64,000 nucleotides of DNA from an uncultured Lachnospiraceae bacterium (GTDB lineage Bacteria > Bacillota > Clostridia > Lachnospirales > Lachnospiraceae), in contig CALWES010000010.1 in NCBI GenBank assembly GCA_944377405.1, forward strand, positions 1 through 64,000, given 5' to 3'. The notes under the pieces are model-generated. The model was not told the origin of the DNA. It ran no database searches and saw nothing but the letters and a program-made list of their open reading frames with translations. A program made the translations under genes and the position numbers. Positions 1 through 9,565 of this stretch are shown here, in pieces (position 1 is the first letter of the stretch; each line of letters starts with the position of its first letter).

Positions 1-112
1 TACCACCAGCACTTGAGCTGTTATAAAATCCATGTGAAAAAGTTCGGCTGTGTCCTTGACAAGGGGTTCAGTTTAGGAAGATACGACGGCTTTTTGAAGC
101 ATTTCTTCAATC

Positions 113-202
113 TGGGGTGTACCCGCCAGAGTAAAATTACACCCAGATTTTCAGGAAATCAAAATCGGACCGTCAGAAAGCCAAAAAGTTACACCCCAAA
201 TT
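113..202. repeat. Repeat cluster, possible insertion-sequence end
   Basis: The 9-bp sequence TGGGGTGTA (113-121) is matched in inverted orientation by TACACCCCA (190-198). A related direct copy, a TTACACCC core followed by A/T-rich sequence, lies at 133-149 and again at 185-202. Clustered short repeats like these occur at the ends of IS21-type elements. No transposase is visible in the 112 bases to the left, so the assignment is tentative. The rest of 1-299 holds no convincing gene. Confidence 0.3.
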
Positions 203-299
203 GAGAAAGTTGAAATTCAGACCGTACGGCGAGGAATAGACTGAATCTAAACAAAACCCCATAGAACAGACTCGAAGAAAATACAGGAGGAACCCAAAC

Positions 300-830
300 A
301 TGAACCTCAGACTGATAAAGGGAAGCTGCGAATATCAAAAGGAGATCCTGGACATGCTCCGGGAGTGGCGGGCCTACAATCAGGCCCATCCGGAGGCAAA
401 CCGGTCTCCCTGGGCCATCTTCCGGAATGACGAAGGGGACTTCGACAGCTACCTGGAGGGCCTTGATCACAGGGGGAGCGAAGCGGGCATGGTGCCGGAC
501 TCCACCTATTTCTGCCTGGATGAAGACCGGGGGATCCTGGTGGGGGCTGTCAATATCCGCCATAGCCTGAACGACTATCTCCTGCAATACGGAGGCCATA
601 TCGGAGACGGCATCCGGCCCTCGGAGCGCCGGAAGGGATACGCCACGGGGATGATCGGCCTGGCCCTTGAGGAATGCCGGAGGCTTGGGATCAGGAAGGT
701 GCTGATGGTATGCGATAAAGATAATATGGGTTCTGCCAGGTCCATCCTCAAAAATGGAGGGATTCTGGAGAACGAGGTGGAAGAAGAGGGAAAACTCAAA
801 CAGAGGTACTGGATCACTCTGCCGGAATAA
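300..830 (+). CDS. GNAT family N-acetyltransferase
   Basis: This 176-residue protein has the GNAT fold signature. Near residues 98-110 the stretch GDGIRPSERRKGYAT matches the acetyl-CoA pyrophosphate-binding motif (R/Q-x-x-G-x-A/G). It is followed by a helix and the CDKDNMGSARSILKNGG segment typical of motif B. The enzyme should transfer an acetyl group from acetyl-CoA to an amine; the substrate cannot be read from sequence. The ATG has an AGGAGG ribosome site at 285-290. It stands alone, with about 240 bases to the next gene. Confidence 0.85.
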   Translation: MNLRLIKGSCEYQKEILDMLREWRAYNQAHPEANRSPWAIFRNDEGDFDSYLEGLDHRGSEAGMVPDSTYFCLDEDRGILVGAVNIRHSLNDYLLQYGGHIGDGIRPSERRKGYATGMIGLALEECRRLGIRKVLMVCDKDNMGSARSILKNGGILENEVEEEGKLKQRYWITLPE

Positions 831-878
831 AACAGCGCTGACCGGAAAAGCTTCTATTTAGTTAAAAAAATCACACAC

Positions 879-902
879 AAAAACCCCCTTGCAATCGGGG
901 GA
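879..902. other. Small C5/G5 hairpin after the GNAT gene
   Basis: CCCCC (884-888) pairs with GGGGG (897-901) around an 8-nt loop. Read on the minus strand the stem is followed by five T residues, on the plus strand by an A/T-rich run. It may act as a weak terminator after the acetyltransferase, but the stem is short. Confidence 0.3.
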
Positions 903-1001
903 TATTTATGATAATTTGTTTACATAGAGTTTCGATTGAGCGTTTTTTGCGTGGAAAAAAGATCATGCCGAAGGTTTTTTCGCCACCGTGAAAAATGCGA
1001 C

Positions 1002-1027
1002 GGCCTGCATGAGGATGCAGGCCACTT
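1002..1027 (+). terminator. Hairpin in the leader of the pyrophosphatase gene
   Basis: A perfect 9-bp stem GGCCTGCAT / ATGCAGGCC (1002-1010 and 1015-1023) with a GAGG loop is followed by ACTTTTG. It lies 50 bases before the hppA start codon. It could be an intrinsic terminator, an attenuator for hppA or a stabilising 5' hairpin. The T run is short, so termination is uncertain. Confidence 0.5.
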
Positions 1028-1073
1028 TTGAACTTTGAAAAAAGAAAAAGCTGAAAAGCAGAGGGAGAAAACA

Positions 1074-3050
1074 ATGAGTAATTATTTTGCAGTTGCTATG
1101 GCAGTGCTTGCTCTGGTGTTCGCATTTGCGATGACATCCTTCGTAAAGCGCCAGGCAGCAGGCAATGACCGCATGAAAGAGCTTGCGGCGGCCATCCACG
1201 GCGGTGCAAAGGCCTTCCTTTTCGCAGAGTACAGAGTACTGGTGGTATTCATCGCAGTCCTGTTCCTGTGCATCGGAATCGGCCTTCAGTCCTGGGCAAC
1301 GGCCATCGCGTATGTATGCGGATCTCTGGCATCCGTACTTGCCGGATATCTTGGCATGGACGTAGCAACCAACGCCAATGTAAGAACTGCCAACGCAGCA
1401 ATGGAAAGCGGCAAGGCAAAGGCCCTGCAGATCGCCTTCAGAGGCGGATCTGTTATGGGTATGTGCGTAGTAGGCCTGGGACTTCTGGGCTGCGCGCTGG
1501 TATGGATCATCACAGGGGATGAGAACGTCCTGATGGGCTTCTCACTTGGAGCTTCCTCCATCGCCCTGTTTGCCCGTGTAGGCGGCGGTATCTATACCAA
1601 GGCAGCAGACGTGGGGGCAGACCTGGTAGGTAAGGTAGAGGCAGGCATCCCGGAGGATGACCCCAGAAACCCGGCAGTTATCGCCGATAACGTAGGCGAC
1701 AACGTAGGTGACGTAGCCGGCATGGGCGCAGACCTCTTCGAGTCCTATGTAGGCGCCATCGTATCCGCAGTTACCCTGGGTATCCTTGAGGCCCAGGCAA
1801 CGGGAGCAAGCTTCCCGCTGGTACTGGCAGGAATCGGCATCCTGGCATCCATCATCGGAAGCATGTTCGTAAAGGGCGGCGAGGACAAGAACCCCGCAAC
1901 GGCTCTGAACATGGGCTCCTATTTCTCAGCAGTGGTTGTGATCGTGGCATCCCTGGTACTGTCCAACATGTTCTTCGGAAACATGAACGCAGCCATCGCC
2001 ATCATCGCAGGCCTTGTGGTTGGCCTTGCCATCGGTAAGATCACCGAGATCTACACCTCAGCGGATTACAAGTCCGTAAAGCAGATCGCAGAGTCATCCC
2101 AGACAGGACCGGCTACCAACATCATCACGGGTATCTCCGTAGGTATGCTGTCCACAGCCATTCCGATCCTGTTCGTAGCTGTAGGTATCTTCGTAGCATA
2201 CTACTTTGCAGGTGTATACGGTATCGCCCTGGCAGCAGTCGGCATGCTGTCCACCACGGGTATCACCGTAGCAGTAGACGCATACGGCCCCATCGCGGAT
2301 AACGCAGGCGGTATCGCAGAGATGAGCCATCTGGACCACTCCGTCCGTGAGATCACGGACCAGCTGGACGCAGTTGGTAACACCACCGCAGCCATGGGTA
2401 AGGGCTTCGCCATCGGTTCAGCCGCCCTGACTGCACTGTCCCTCTTCGTATCCTACGCAGAGGTCGTAAAGATCGACACCATCAATATCATCGACCCGAG
2501 AGTCATCATCGGACTCTTCATCGGCGGCATGCTGCCCTTCGTATTCTCAGCATGGACCATGTCCTCTGTATCCAAGGCAGCCTACTCCATGATCGAGGAA
2601 GTACGCCGTCAGTTCAGAGAGATCCCGGGCATCATGGAGGAGAAGGCAAAGCCGGACTACACCAAGTGCGTTGATATCTCCACCAAAGCAGCCCTCAGGG
2701 AGATGATCAGACCGGGTATCCTGGCAGTTATCGCTCCCCTGGCAATGGGAATCATCCTTGGACCGGAGGCTCTGGGCGGAATGCTGGCAGGTGCGCTGGT
2801 AACCGGCGTGCTCATGGCCATCTTCCTTGCTAACGCAGGCGGCGCATGGGACAATGCCAAGAAGTACATCGAGGAAGGCCACTTCGGCGGCAAGGGCTCC
2901 GAGCCCCACAAGGCCGGCGTTGTAGGAGACACCGTAGGCGATCCCTTCAAGGACACCTCAGGACCTTCCATCAACATCCTGATCAAGCTGATGACCATTA
3001 TCTCACTGGTATTCGCACCGGTGATCGCAGCCATCGGCGGCCTGATCTAA
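1074..3050 (+). CDS. hppA: Membrane-bound ion-translocating pyrophosphatase
   Basis: This 658-residue multi-pass membrane protein couples pyrophosphate hydrolysis to export of H+ or Na+. The pyrophosphate/Mg2+-binding block is visible from D179 ([11 protein letters not shown]) through [21 protein letters not shown], with a second acidic block near the C-terminus ([15 protein letters not shown]). The GNTTAA motif at 435-440 has Ala where K+-independent enzymes have Lys, which places it in the K+-dependent subfamily. Ion specificity (Na+ or H+) is not decided here. The ATG at 1074 is preceded by GAGGGAG and begins the first membrane helix; an upstream in-frame TTG lacks a ribosome site. It probably works alongside the V-type ATPase encoded downstream. 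Confidence 0.97.
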   Translation: MSNYFAVAMAVLALVFAFAMTSFVKRQAAGNDRMKELAAAIHGGAKAFLFAEYRVLVVFIAVLFLCIGIGLQSWATAIAYVCGSLASVLAGYLGMDVATNANVRTANAAMESGKAKALQIAFRGGSVMGMCVVGLGLLGCALVWIITGDENVLMGFSLGASSIALFARVGGGIYTKAADVGADLVGKVEAGIPEDDPRNPAVIADNVGDNVGDVAGMGADLFESYVGAIVSAVTLGILEAQATGASFPLVLAGIGILASIIGSMFVKGGEDKNPATALNMGSYFSAVVVIVASLVLSNMFFGNMNAAIAIIAGLVVGLAIGKITEIYTSADYKSVKQIAESSQTGPATNIITGISVGMLSTAIPILFVAVGIFVAYYFAGVYGIALAAVGMLSTTGITVAVDAYGPIADNAGGIAEMSHLDHSVREITDQLDAVGNTTAAMGKGFAIGSAALTALSLFVSYAEVVKIDTINIIDPRVIIGLFIGGMLPFVFSAWTMSSVSKAAYSMIEEVRRQFREIPGIMEEKAKPDYTKCVDISTKAALREMIRPGILAVIAPLAMGIILGPEALGGMLAGALVTGVLMAIFLANAGGAWDNAKKYIEEGHFGGKGSEPHKAGVVGDTVGDPFKDTSGPSINILIKLMTIISLVFAPVIAAIGGLI

Positions 3051-3106
3051 GGGACTTCATAAAAATTTCAGAAATCTTACAATCCATGGCAGCGCCGGGC
3101 GTATGC

Positions 3107-3135
3107 TTTACAGGGATTGTGAAATCAAGTATAAT
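3107..3135 (+). promoter_or_regulatory. Sigma-A promoter for the carboxypeptidase gene
   Basis: TTTACA (3107-3112) and a consensus TATAAT (3130-3135) are separated by 17 bases. Transcription should start near 3141-3142. This rules out an in-frame ATG at 3103 as the start of the next gene. Confidence 0.75.
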
Positions 3136-3137
3136 GA

Positions 3138-3165
3138 AGGGACGAGCGGAAACGCCCGTCCCTTT
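3138..3165 (+). other. GAAA-tetraloop hairpin at the transcript 5' end
   Basis: AGGGACG (3138-3144) pairs with CGTCCCT (3157-3163). After one mismatch an inner GCG / CGC pair closes a GAAA tetraloop (3149-3152). Because the predicted transcription start falls in the left arm, this is best read as a 5'-terminal mRNA stem-loop that may stabilise the message or pause polymerase. The following TTTCC is too weak for a convincing terminator. Confidence 0.5.
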
Positions 3166-3180
3166 CCATATAGATTGAAG

Positions 3181-4851
3181 ATGAAACTATACCGTAGGAT
3201 CAAAAATACCCTGATAAGCGCCGCGCTCTGCGTGGCAGCAGCAGTCACAGGACTCCCTGTGACTTCTTTTGCTGAAACCGCATGGCCTGCGGGGGTCACG
3301 GTACAGGCAGAGGGAGCCTGCGCCATGGATGCGGATTCCGGGACGATCCTCTACGGAAAGAATCAGGATACCCCCTACTTCCCCGCCTCCATCACCAAGG
3401 TCATGACGGCCCTTCTGGTGCTGGAAAACTGCGAGGACTTAAGCGAGATGGTGACTTTCTCCCAGGAGGCCGTGGAGCTTGGGGAGGATAATGCCACCAT
3501 CATCGGCGCCTCCGCAGGGGACCGCCTGAGCGTGGAGGACTGCCTCTACAGCCTGCTGTTCCAGTCTGCCAACGAAGTGGCCAACGCCCTGGCGGAGCAC
3601 GTGGGAGCCAAGTTCCCGGAGCTCAGGGAAGAGGGCATGACGGACCGGCAGGTTTTCGTAAACATGATGAACCGCCGGGCGGAGGAGATCGGCTGCACCA
3701 ACACCCATTTCAACAACCCATCGGGACTGACGGACCCCAACCATTACACCACGGCCCATGACATGTGTCTGATCCTGGCGGAGGCCATCCGGAACGAGCG
3801 TTTCGTGGACATCGAGAGCCATACCTATTGGACCCATGCTCCCATCCGCCGCTATCCGGACCCGGATGACCCCTGGAACACGGTCTATGCCAGCCACCGG
3901 ATGCTCCGGAAGAACTCCCCCAACTATTACCCGGGAGTCTTTGCAGGAAAGACCGGATACACCATGACGGCGGGCAATACCCTGGTGACCGCCTGCCGGA
4001 AGGACGGCATGACCATCGTCACCACGGTGCTGAACGGACACCAGACTCACTACAGCGACACCAAGGCCATGCTGGACTTTGCCTATGACAACTTCCACTC
4101 CCTTCGGATCGCAGACTATGACACCACCTATACCGCCATGCAGCAGGACCTGCAGGTCCTGGGAATGGCTGTGACGGATATGACGGCCCTGGCAGTGGAC
4201 GAGGACAGCCGGGTCACTCTGCCGAAGGAGGAAGAATTTGCCTCCGTGACCTCTGCACTGAGCTACGAGCTTCCCGCGGGAGCCCCCGGGGATGCGGCAG
4301 CCCAGGTGCTTTATCACTATGGAGGCCGGCAGGTGGGCGCCGCCTATCTGCGGAGCCGGAACCTGGGGCAGGACGCGGAGCTCCTTGCGGTAGCAGAGGA
4401 CCCGCTCTTCCAGTCCCTTACGGCAAAGGCCGCCCCGGAGATACTCTCCCAGGAGGAAAGCGCAGCCTCCGGTGAGGGTGGAGCCCAGGCAGCAGGAGAA
4501 ACAGGCACGGAAGGGGCCCCGGAAGGCCAGGAAAGCAACGGCAGCGGAGAGGGGGCCATGGCTTCGTCGGAGACCGAGGACAGCGGCATGGTACGGATCT
4601 TCGGATTCCGGATCCCTGTGGGAGCTGCCTTCGTACTGAAGATCATCGGCGCTGCGGCGGTGGTGGTACTGCTCCTAGCCCTGTGGCTCCTCCATGTGGA
4701 AAAGCAGGAGGCCCAGAAGCGGGCACGGCGCCGGGCAAAGCGATTAAAGCACACCAGAGACCTGACGGGCCAGCAGAACATCAACCTGGACCTGATGGTA
4801 CAGCAGCGGATGCGGCAGAAGGGCCGCCGCAGCAGAAGAAAGCCCCGGTAA
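3181..4851 (+). CDS. D-alanyl-D-alanine carboxypeptidase (DacF/PBP5 type)
   Basis: This 556-residue serine D,D-carboxypeptidase trims the terminal D-Ala of peptidoglycan stem peptides outside the cell. A signal peptide (residues 1-31, ending TSFA) precedes the S11 transpeptidase-like domain. The active-site motifs are S70-x-x-K (SITK), S129-A-N and K257-T-G. A Gly/Glu/Ala-rich linker leads to a C-terminal membrane helix (around residue 485) and a very basic tail, so it is anchored at the membrane by its C-terminus. The start follows the promoter at 3107. It is followed by a peptidoglycan hydrolase and a two-component system, a cell-envelope cluster. Confidence 0.95.
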   Translation: MKLYRRIKNTLISAALCVAAAVTGLPVTSFAETAWPAGVTVQAEGACAMDADSGTILYGKNQDTPYFPASITKVMTALLVLENCEDLSEMVTFSQEAVELGEDNATIIGASAGDRLSVEDCLYSLLFQSANEVANALAEHVGAKFPELREEGMTDRQVFVNMMNRRAEEIGCTNTHFNNPSGLTDPNHYTTAHDMCLILAEAIRNERFVDIESHTYWTHAPIRRYPDPDDPWNTVYASHRMLRKNSPNYYPGVFAGKTGYTMTAGNTLVTACRKDGMTIVTTVLNGHQTHYSDTKAMLDFAYDNFHSLRIADYDTTYTAMQQDLQVLGMAVTDMTALAVDEDSRVTLPKEEEFASVTSALSYELPAGAPGDAAAQVLYHYGGRQVGAAYLRSRNLGQDAELLAVAEDPLFQSLTAKAAPEILSQEESAASGEGGAQAAGETGTEGAPEGQESNGSGEGAMASSETEDSGMVRIFGFRIPVGAAFVLKIIGAAAVVVLLLALWLLHVEKQEAQKRARRRAKRLKHTRDLTGQQNINLDLMVQQRMRQKGRRSRRKPR

Positions 4852-4902
4852 GCCGCGGGGCCTGACAAGGGAATAAGGAAACGGAAAACAGATCGAGATA
4901 GA

Positions 4903-6498
4903 ATGAGAGACATGAAGAAAAACAGACTGCTTATATTCAATATGATGCTTCTGTCCCTGCTTGCCACAGGCTGCGGACAGACCACGGAGCGGATTAGGGA
5001 GGACACCGCCTCCCCCTCCATCGTCATTGAGGGAGGGAACCTGGAGGAGGCCCAGCCCATCGCCCGGATGGACATGGACGGAGCAGTGCTTCCGGTGCTT
5101 CCGGACGTGACCACGGCGGCGGACAATGCGGAGCTGGCCCCGGCCTACCTCAGGAAGGGAGACCAGCACGCAGTGGTAAAACAGCTGCAGCAGCGCCTGA
5201 TGGACCTGGGATATATGGACAACGATGAACCCACCACCTTCTACGGGGATGCCACCTCCGTTGCAGTGCGGCATTTCCAGAGGCAGAACGAGCTCAATCA
5301 GGACGGCGTCTGCGGCACGGAGACCTGGGATCTGCTGTTTTCCGACAGCGCCCCCTACTATGCCGTATCCAAGGACACGGAGGGCGACGACGTAGCCCGG
5401 ATCCAGCAGCGTCTGTATGAGCTGGGATACCTGGCGGAGGCCTCCGATGTAACGGGATACTTCGGAGACTCCACGGAGGAAGCGGTAAAGAAGCTCCAGA
5501 ACGTCAACGCTCTCAGCGTGGACGGCACCGTGGGCAAGGAGACCGTAAACCTTCTTTATTCCGATGAAGTAAAACCGAACCTCATCGCCTTCGGAGAGGA
5601 ATCCGAGGTGGTGCTGAAGTGCCAGCAGAGACTGAAGGAGCTGGGATACCTGCGGGACGAGCCCGACGGCAAGTTCGGAAATGCCACCCAGGTGGCCATA
5701 AGGGAATTCCAGTCTCGTAACGACCTGGTGGTGGACGGCTACCTGGGCCCCTCCACAAGGCTTGCCCTGGATGATCCCAACGCCATCGGCTTCGGCCTCC
5801 GGGTGGGCGATACCTCCGAGAGCGTGCGCCTTGCCCAGGAACGCCTGAGCCATTACGGATACCTGGTAGCCGGCAACGTAACGGGCTACTACGGAGACAT
5901 CACCGAGGAAGCGGTCATCGCCTTCCAGCGCCAGAACGGCCTGGTGGCAGACGGTATGGTGGGCATCCAGACCATGGCAAAGCTTGAGTCGGACGACGCA
6001 AAGAGCAAGCCCAGGAACACAAGCTCCACCAGAGCCACCACAAGAAGGGCAGGAAGCAGCAACAGCGGAGGAAGCTCCTCCACCAGAGCCACCACAAGGG
6101 CGGCCTCCGTGGGAAGCGGCGGCGCCACCGTCAGCGGATCCGCCCAGGCCCTTATCAACGTGGCTTCCTCAAAGCTGGGCTGCCCCTATGTCTGGGGCGC
6201 CAAGGGACCCAACTCCTTTGACTGCTCCGGCTTCGTATACTGGTGCCTGAACCAGGTGGGAGTAAGACAGTCCTATCTGACCTCCTCCGGATGGAGGAAC
6301 CCGGGCCGGTATCAGCGGGTATCCAGCTTTGACAGCATCCAGGCGGGAGACATCGTGGTGGTAAGCGGCCACGTGGGAATTGCCGCAGGAGGCGGCACCG
6401 TCATCGACGCATCCTCCTCCAACGGCCGGGTGGTACACCGTTCCCTCTCCAGCTGGTGGAGAAACAACTTTATCGTAGCATGGCGCATTTTCGGATAA
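4903..6498 (+). CDS. Lipoprotein with peptidoglycan-binding repeats and NlpC/P60 endopeptidase
   Basis: This 531-residue secreted cell-wall hydrolase starts with a lipoprotein signal (LLATGC lipobox). Four peptidoglycan-binding type 1 repeats follow, each with a QxRLxxLGY core and a DGxxGxxT core, at roughly 80-360. A Ser/Thr/Arg-rich linker comes next, then an NlpC/P60 domain from about 410. The catalytic Cys is C441 in FDCSGF and the His is H490 in GHVGIA. It should cleave D-Glu-diaminopimelate type bonds in stem peptides. A second ATG nine bases downstream is possible. It ends 15 bases before the response regulator. Confidence 0.93.
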   Translation: MRDMKKNRLLIFNMMLLSLLATGCGQTTERIREDTASPSIVIEGGNLEEAQPIARMDMDGAVLPVLPDVTTAADNAELAPAYLRKGDQHAVVKQLQQRLMDLGYMDNDEPTTFYGDATSVAVRHFQRQNELNQDGVCGTETWDLLFSDSAPYYAVSKDTEGDDVARIQQRLYELGYLAEASDVTGYFGDSTEEAVKKLQNVNALSVDGTVGKETVNLLYSDEVKPNLIAFGEESEVVLKCQQRLKELGYLRDEPDGKFGNATQVAIREFQSRNDLVVDGYLGPSTRLALDDPNAIGFGLRVGDTSESVRLAQERLSHYGYLVAGNVTGYYGDITEEAVIAFQRQNGLVADGMVGIQTMAKLESDDAKSKPRNTSSTRATTRRAGSSNSGGSSSTRATTRAASVGSGGATVSGSAQALINVASSKLGCPYVWGAKGPNSFDCSGFVYWCLNQVGVRQSYLTSSGWRNPGRYQRVSSFDSIQAGDIVVVSGHVGIAAGGGTVIDASSSNGRVVHRSLSSWWRNNFIVAWRIFG

Positions 6499-6513
6499 TA
6501 GGAGGTGAAGCTC

Positions 6514-7212
6514 ATGCAGCAGACCATACTTGTATGTGACGACGAAAAAGAGATCGTGGAGGCCATCTCTATCTACCTGGAGGGAGAAGGTTTCCGGGTC
6601 CTGAAGGCCTATGACGGCTTCGAGGCCCTGAAGCTCATGGAAAACGAGAAGGTGGACCTGATCATCATGGACGTGATGATGCCGGGACTTGACGGCATCC
6701 ACACCACCCTCAAGATCCGGGAGACCTCTTCGGTACCCATCATCATCCTCTCCGCAAAATCAGAGGACACGGACAAGATCCTGGGCCTCAACATCGGAGC
6801 GGACGACTACATCTCAAAGCCCTTTAACCCCCTGGAGCTGGTGGCAAGGGTCAAGTCCCAGCTCAGGCGCTACACCCAGCTGGGGAACATGAACGGCAGC
6901 CAGTCTCAGGCCGTGTTCAAGTGCGGCGGCCTCACCATCAATGACGACAACAAGGAGGTATTCGTGGACGGAGAGCCCATCAAGCTCACCCCCATCGAGT
7001 ACAACATCCTCCTGCTCCTGGTGAAGAACGCCGGGAAGGTCTTCTCCATCGACGAGATCTACGAGCAGATCTGGAATGAGGAGGCCATCGGCGCGGACAA
7101 CACCGTGGCGGTGCACATCCGGCACATCCGGGAGAAGATCGAGATCAATCCCCGGGAGCCCCGTTACCTGAAGGTAGTCTGGGGTGTGGGCTATAAGATC
7201 GAAAAACAGTAA
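6514..7212 (+). CDS. OmpR/PhoB-family response regulator
   Basis: The 232-residue protein has an N-terminal receiver domain with acidic pocket DDE near residue 9, phospho-acceptor D53 (IIMDVMMPG) and the conserved Lys in SKPF. A C-terminal winged-helix DNA-binding domain ends VVWGVGYKIE. The ATG at 6514 is used rather than the in-frame GTG at 6505, because the GTG overlaps the GGAGG ribosome site (6501-6505). It is followed at 10 bases by its sensor kinase. The position after two cell-wall genes suggests envelope control, which is inference. Confidence 0.95.
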   Translation: MQQTILVCDDEKEIVEAISIYLEGEGFRVLKAYDGFEALKLMENEKVDLIIMDVMMPGLDGIHTTLKIRETSSVPIIILSAKSEDTDKILGLNIGADDYISKPFNPLELVARVKSQLRRYTQLGNMNGSQSQAVFKCGGLTINDDNKEVFVDGEPIKLTPIEYNILLLLVKNAGKVFSIDEIYEQIWNEEAIGADNTVAVHIRHIREKIEINPREPRYLKVVWGVGYKIEKQ

Positions 7213-7221
7213 CGGAACACT

Positions 7222-9549
7222 ATGAAACGAAGCCTGATCATCATCGTACATATGCTGGGGGTGCTGCTGGCCATTGCGGGCCTCAGCATCCTCTATGTGG
7301 GCTCCCCCAACGGCTATGGCATCTCCTGGACCCAGAAGGAAAGCTATGAGGAGACCCCCCAGTTCGCCCAGAAGGTGAACACGGACATCGGGCGGATCAA
7401 GGACTTTCTCTACCTGCGGGATGCCTTCGAGGCGGAGGGAGACCTGGCCATGGACAACACGGTGGCGGACATGGAGGTGGAGGGGACCTATCAGCCCCTG
7501 ACCCTGCGGGAGGCCATCGCCAGCGCCCAGAAATTCGGCTGCTATCTGGATCCCAAGACCCACGATATCAGCATCAGCAGTACGGACAGCAATCAGGAGG
7601 CCTCTGCCAACTATGAGGTGAAGGTCACCTACAAATACTACGATCCCCACTACTTTGAAAACGTGCCCCAGGGGCCGGGAGTGGGGGTCACCAATATCCG
7701 GGAACTCTCCATCGAGGTGATGCGGGAGCTGTCGGAGTACTATCACCTGAAGGAACGGTATGTGGACACCCGGGGGAACCTGTATTTTTACGCCCATTAC
7801 ATGGACGGCTCCGGGGACTACCAGGACTTCTCCAACACGGATCAGAGTCCTGAGGAGCTTCTGCAGCTTGGCAAATACGTCTACGTCCAGGGGGACAGCC
7901 AGCACACCGAAAGCAACATCGAGCCCATACCCGAGAGCGCCCTGGACATCGAGACGGAATTCAATCCCAACGAGGATGAGAACGAAGAATACACCTTCCT
8001 GGTGGCAGTGGATACCAGCTACCCCTATGAGGACAGCTACCGCAGGGCGGCCAGGAGCTTTGAAGGAGACGTGAGGAACGCCTACCTGGCAGTGGGGATG
8101 CTCAGCCTGGGACTTCTGGTATGCCTGGTGAGCATCGTTATGATCCTGCGCTTTGACGGTTATGAGAACCGGGAGGAGGCCCTGGCCCTGCGGCCTGCGG
8201 ACAAGCTCCCCTACGAGATCTACCTGCTACTCTGTGTGGCGGCGGCCATCGGCGGCTGCTTCATTATGTCTCTGACGGGACTTCGGATCGCCAGGACCCT
8301 GTCCCCCTCGGATCAGTGGAACTACTGGAAGAAGATCCTTTACGCCCTGGTGATCTACGCCGTGGCGGTCTACGGGATCCTGGGGACCATCCGCAGGGCC
8401 CGGAAGGATAAGGTCTTCAAAAACACCCTGATCTACGGCTTCATAACGGACCTGAACGACTATGCCGCCCATAAGAGCGTCTCCGGTACCCTTCTGGTGC
8501 GCTATGGGCTATTTGTAGGCTGGAACCTGCTGATGACGGCGGGACTCATCTGGCTTTATCTCCGCCGGGAGGCGGGGACCCCTTACCTGGTGGGCTTTGC
8601 AGGCTGCCTGGCAGCCCTGGTGGGCGGGGACTTCTACGTGTTCCACCGGATCTACGGGGAAGCCCGGCAGCGGGACAGCCTGGAGGAGGTGCTGAACCAT
8701 CTGTCGGAAGGGGACACGGACTACGAGGTGAAGGAAGAGGAATACAGCGGCAGGGAGCAGGAGATCGCCCGGCGGCTGAACCACATCTCCACGGGCATGC
8801 GGAATGCCCTGACGGAGCAGGTGAAGTCGGAGCGTCTCAAGGCGGACCTGATCACCAACGTATCCCACGATATCCGGACCCCCCTTACCTCCATCATCAA
8901 CTATGTGGACCTTCTGAAGCGGGAGGACATCCAGGACCCCAAGGTACGGGAATACATCGATATCCTGGACAAGAAATCCGCAAGGCTCAAGAACCTGACG
9001 GAGGACCTGCTGGAGGCCTCAAAGGCCAGCTCCGGCAACATCCGCCTGGACATGCAGAAGATCGACCTGGTGGAACTGGGGCTTCAGGCAGGGGCGGAGT
9101 TTGAGGATAAGTTCGCCGCAAAGGGCCTGGAGCTCTGTATGGACGCTCCGGAGCACCCGGTATATATCCTGGCGGACGGACGGCACCTGTGGCGGGTACT
9201 GGAGAACCTCTACAACAACGCCGCCAAATACTCCATGGAGCACACCCGGATCTATGCGGACATCCTGGAGCAGGATGGAAAGGGAATCTTCACCCTGAAG
9301 AACATCTCCGCAAACAAGCTGAACATCAGCCCCGACGAGCTGACGGAGCGTTTTGTCCGGGGAGACGTATCCAGGTCCACCGACGGCTCCGGCCTGGGCT
9401 TAAGCATCGCCAAGAGCCTGGCAAGCCTCCAGGGGGGAGAGCTTGTGATCGAGATCGACGGGGACCTGTACAAGGCAAACGTGATCTTCCCCCTCTATGA
9501 GGAGCCGGCAGCAGAGCCGGAAGAGGAAGAGGCAACAACTACTACATAA
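7222..9549 (+). CDS. Sensor histidine kinase with large extracellular and polytopic membrane region
   Basis: This 775-residue protein begins with one membrane helix and a roughly 260-residue extracellular region. Five or so further helices follow between about 290 and 475, then a linker, a HisKA domain with phospho-acceptor H549 (NVSHDIRTPL), and an HATPase_c domain with the N box (ENLYNNAAKYS) and G box (GSGLGLSIAK). The second, polytopic membrane block is larger than in a classical two-helix sensor and may itself sense membrane or cell-wall state. It is the partner of the preceding regulator. The C-terminus is Glu/Thr-rich. Confidence 0.94.
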   Translation: MKRSLIIIVHMLGVLLAIAGLSILYVGSPNGYGISWTQKESYEETPQFAQKVNTDIGRIKDFLYLRDAFEAEGDLAMDNTVADMEVEGTYQPLTLREAIASAQKFGCYLDPKTHDISISSTDSNQEASANYEVKVTYKYYDPHYFENVPQGPGVGVTNIRELSIEVMRELSEYYHLKERYVDTRGNLYFYAHYMDGSGDYQDFSNTDQSPEELLQLGKYVYVQGDSQHTESNIEPIPESALDIETEFNPNEDENEEYTFLVAVDTSYPYEDSYRRAARSFEGDVRNAYLAVGMLSLGLLVCLVSIVMILRFDGYENREEALALRPADKLPYEIYLLLCVAAAIGGCFIMSLTGLRIARTLSPSDQWNYWKKILYALVIYAVAVYGILGTIRRARKDKVFKNTLIYGFITDLNDYAAHKSVSGTLLVRYGLFVGWNLLMTAGLIWLYLRREAGTPYLVGFAGCLAALVGGDFYVFHRIYGEARQRDSLEEVLNHLSEGDTDYEVKEEEYSGREQEIARRLNHISTGMRNALTEQVKSERLKADLITNVSHDIRTPLTSIINYVDLLKREDIQDPKVREYIDILDKKSARLKNLTEDLLEASKASSGNIRLDMQKIDLVELGLQAGAEFEDKFAAKGLELCMDAPEHPVYILADGRHLWRVLENLYNNAAKYSMEHTRIYADILEQDGKGIFTLKNISANKLNISPDELTERFVRGDVSRSTDGSGLGLSIAKSLASLQGGELVIEIDGDLYKANVIFPLYEEPAAEPEEEEATTTT

Positions 9550-9565
9550 TATATAAGGAATGACT

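Noticed and set aside
13..204. 63-codon open frame at the left edge
   Set aside because: No ribosome site, no recognisable domain, and it runs through the repeat cluster.
3439..4317. 292-codon minus-strand open frame opposite the carboxypeptidase gene
   Set aside because: It is the antisense of a well-supported gene with all its catalytic motifs; no ribosome site or domain is visible.
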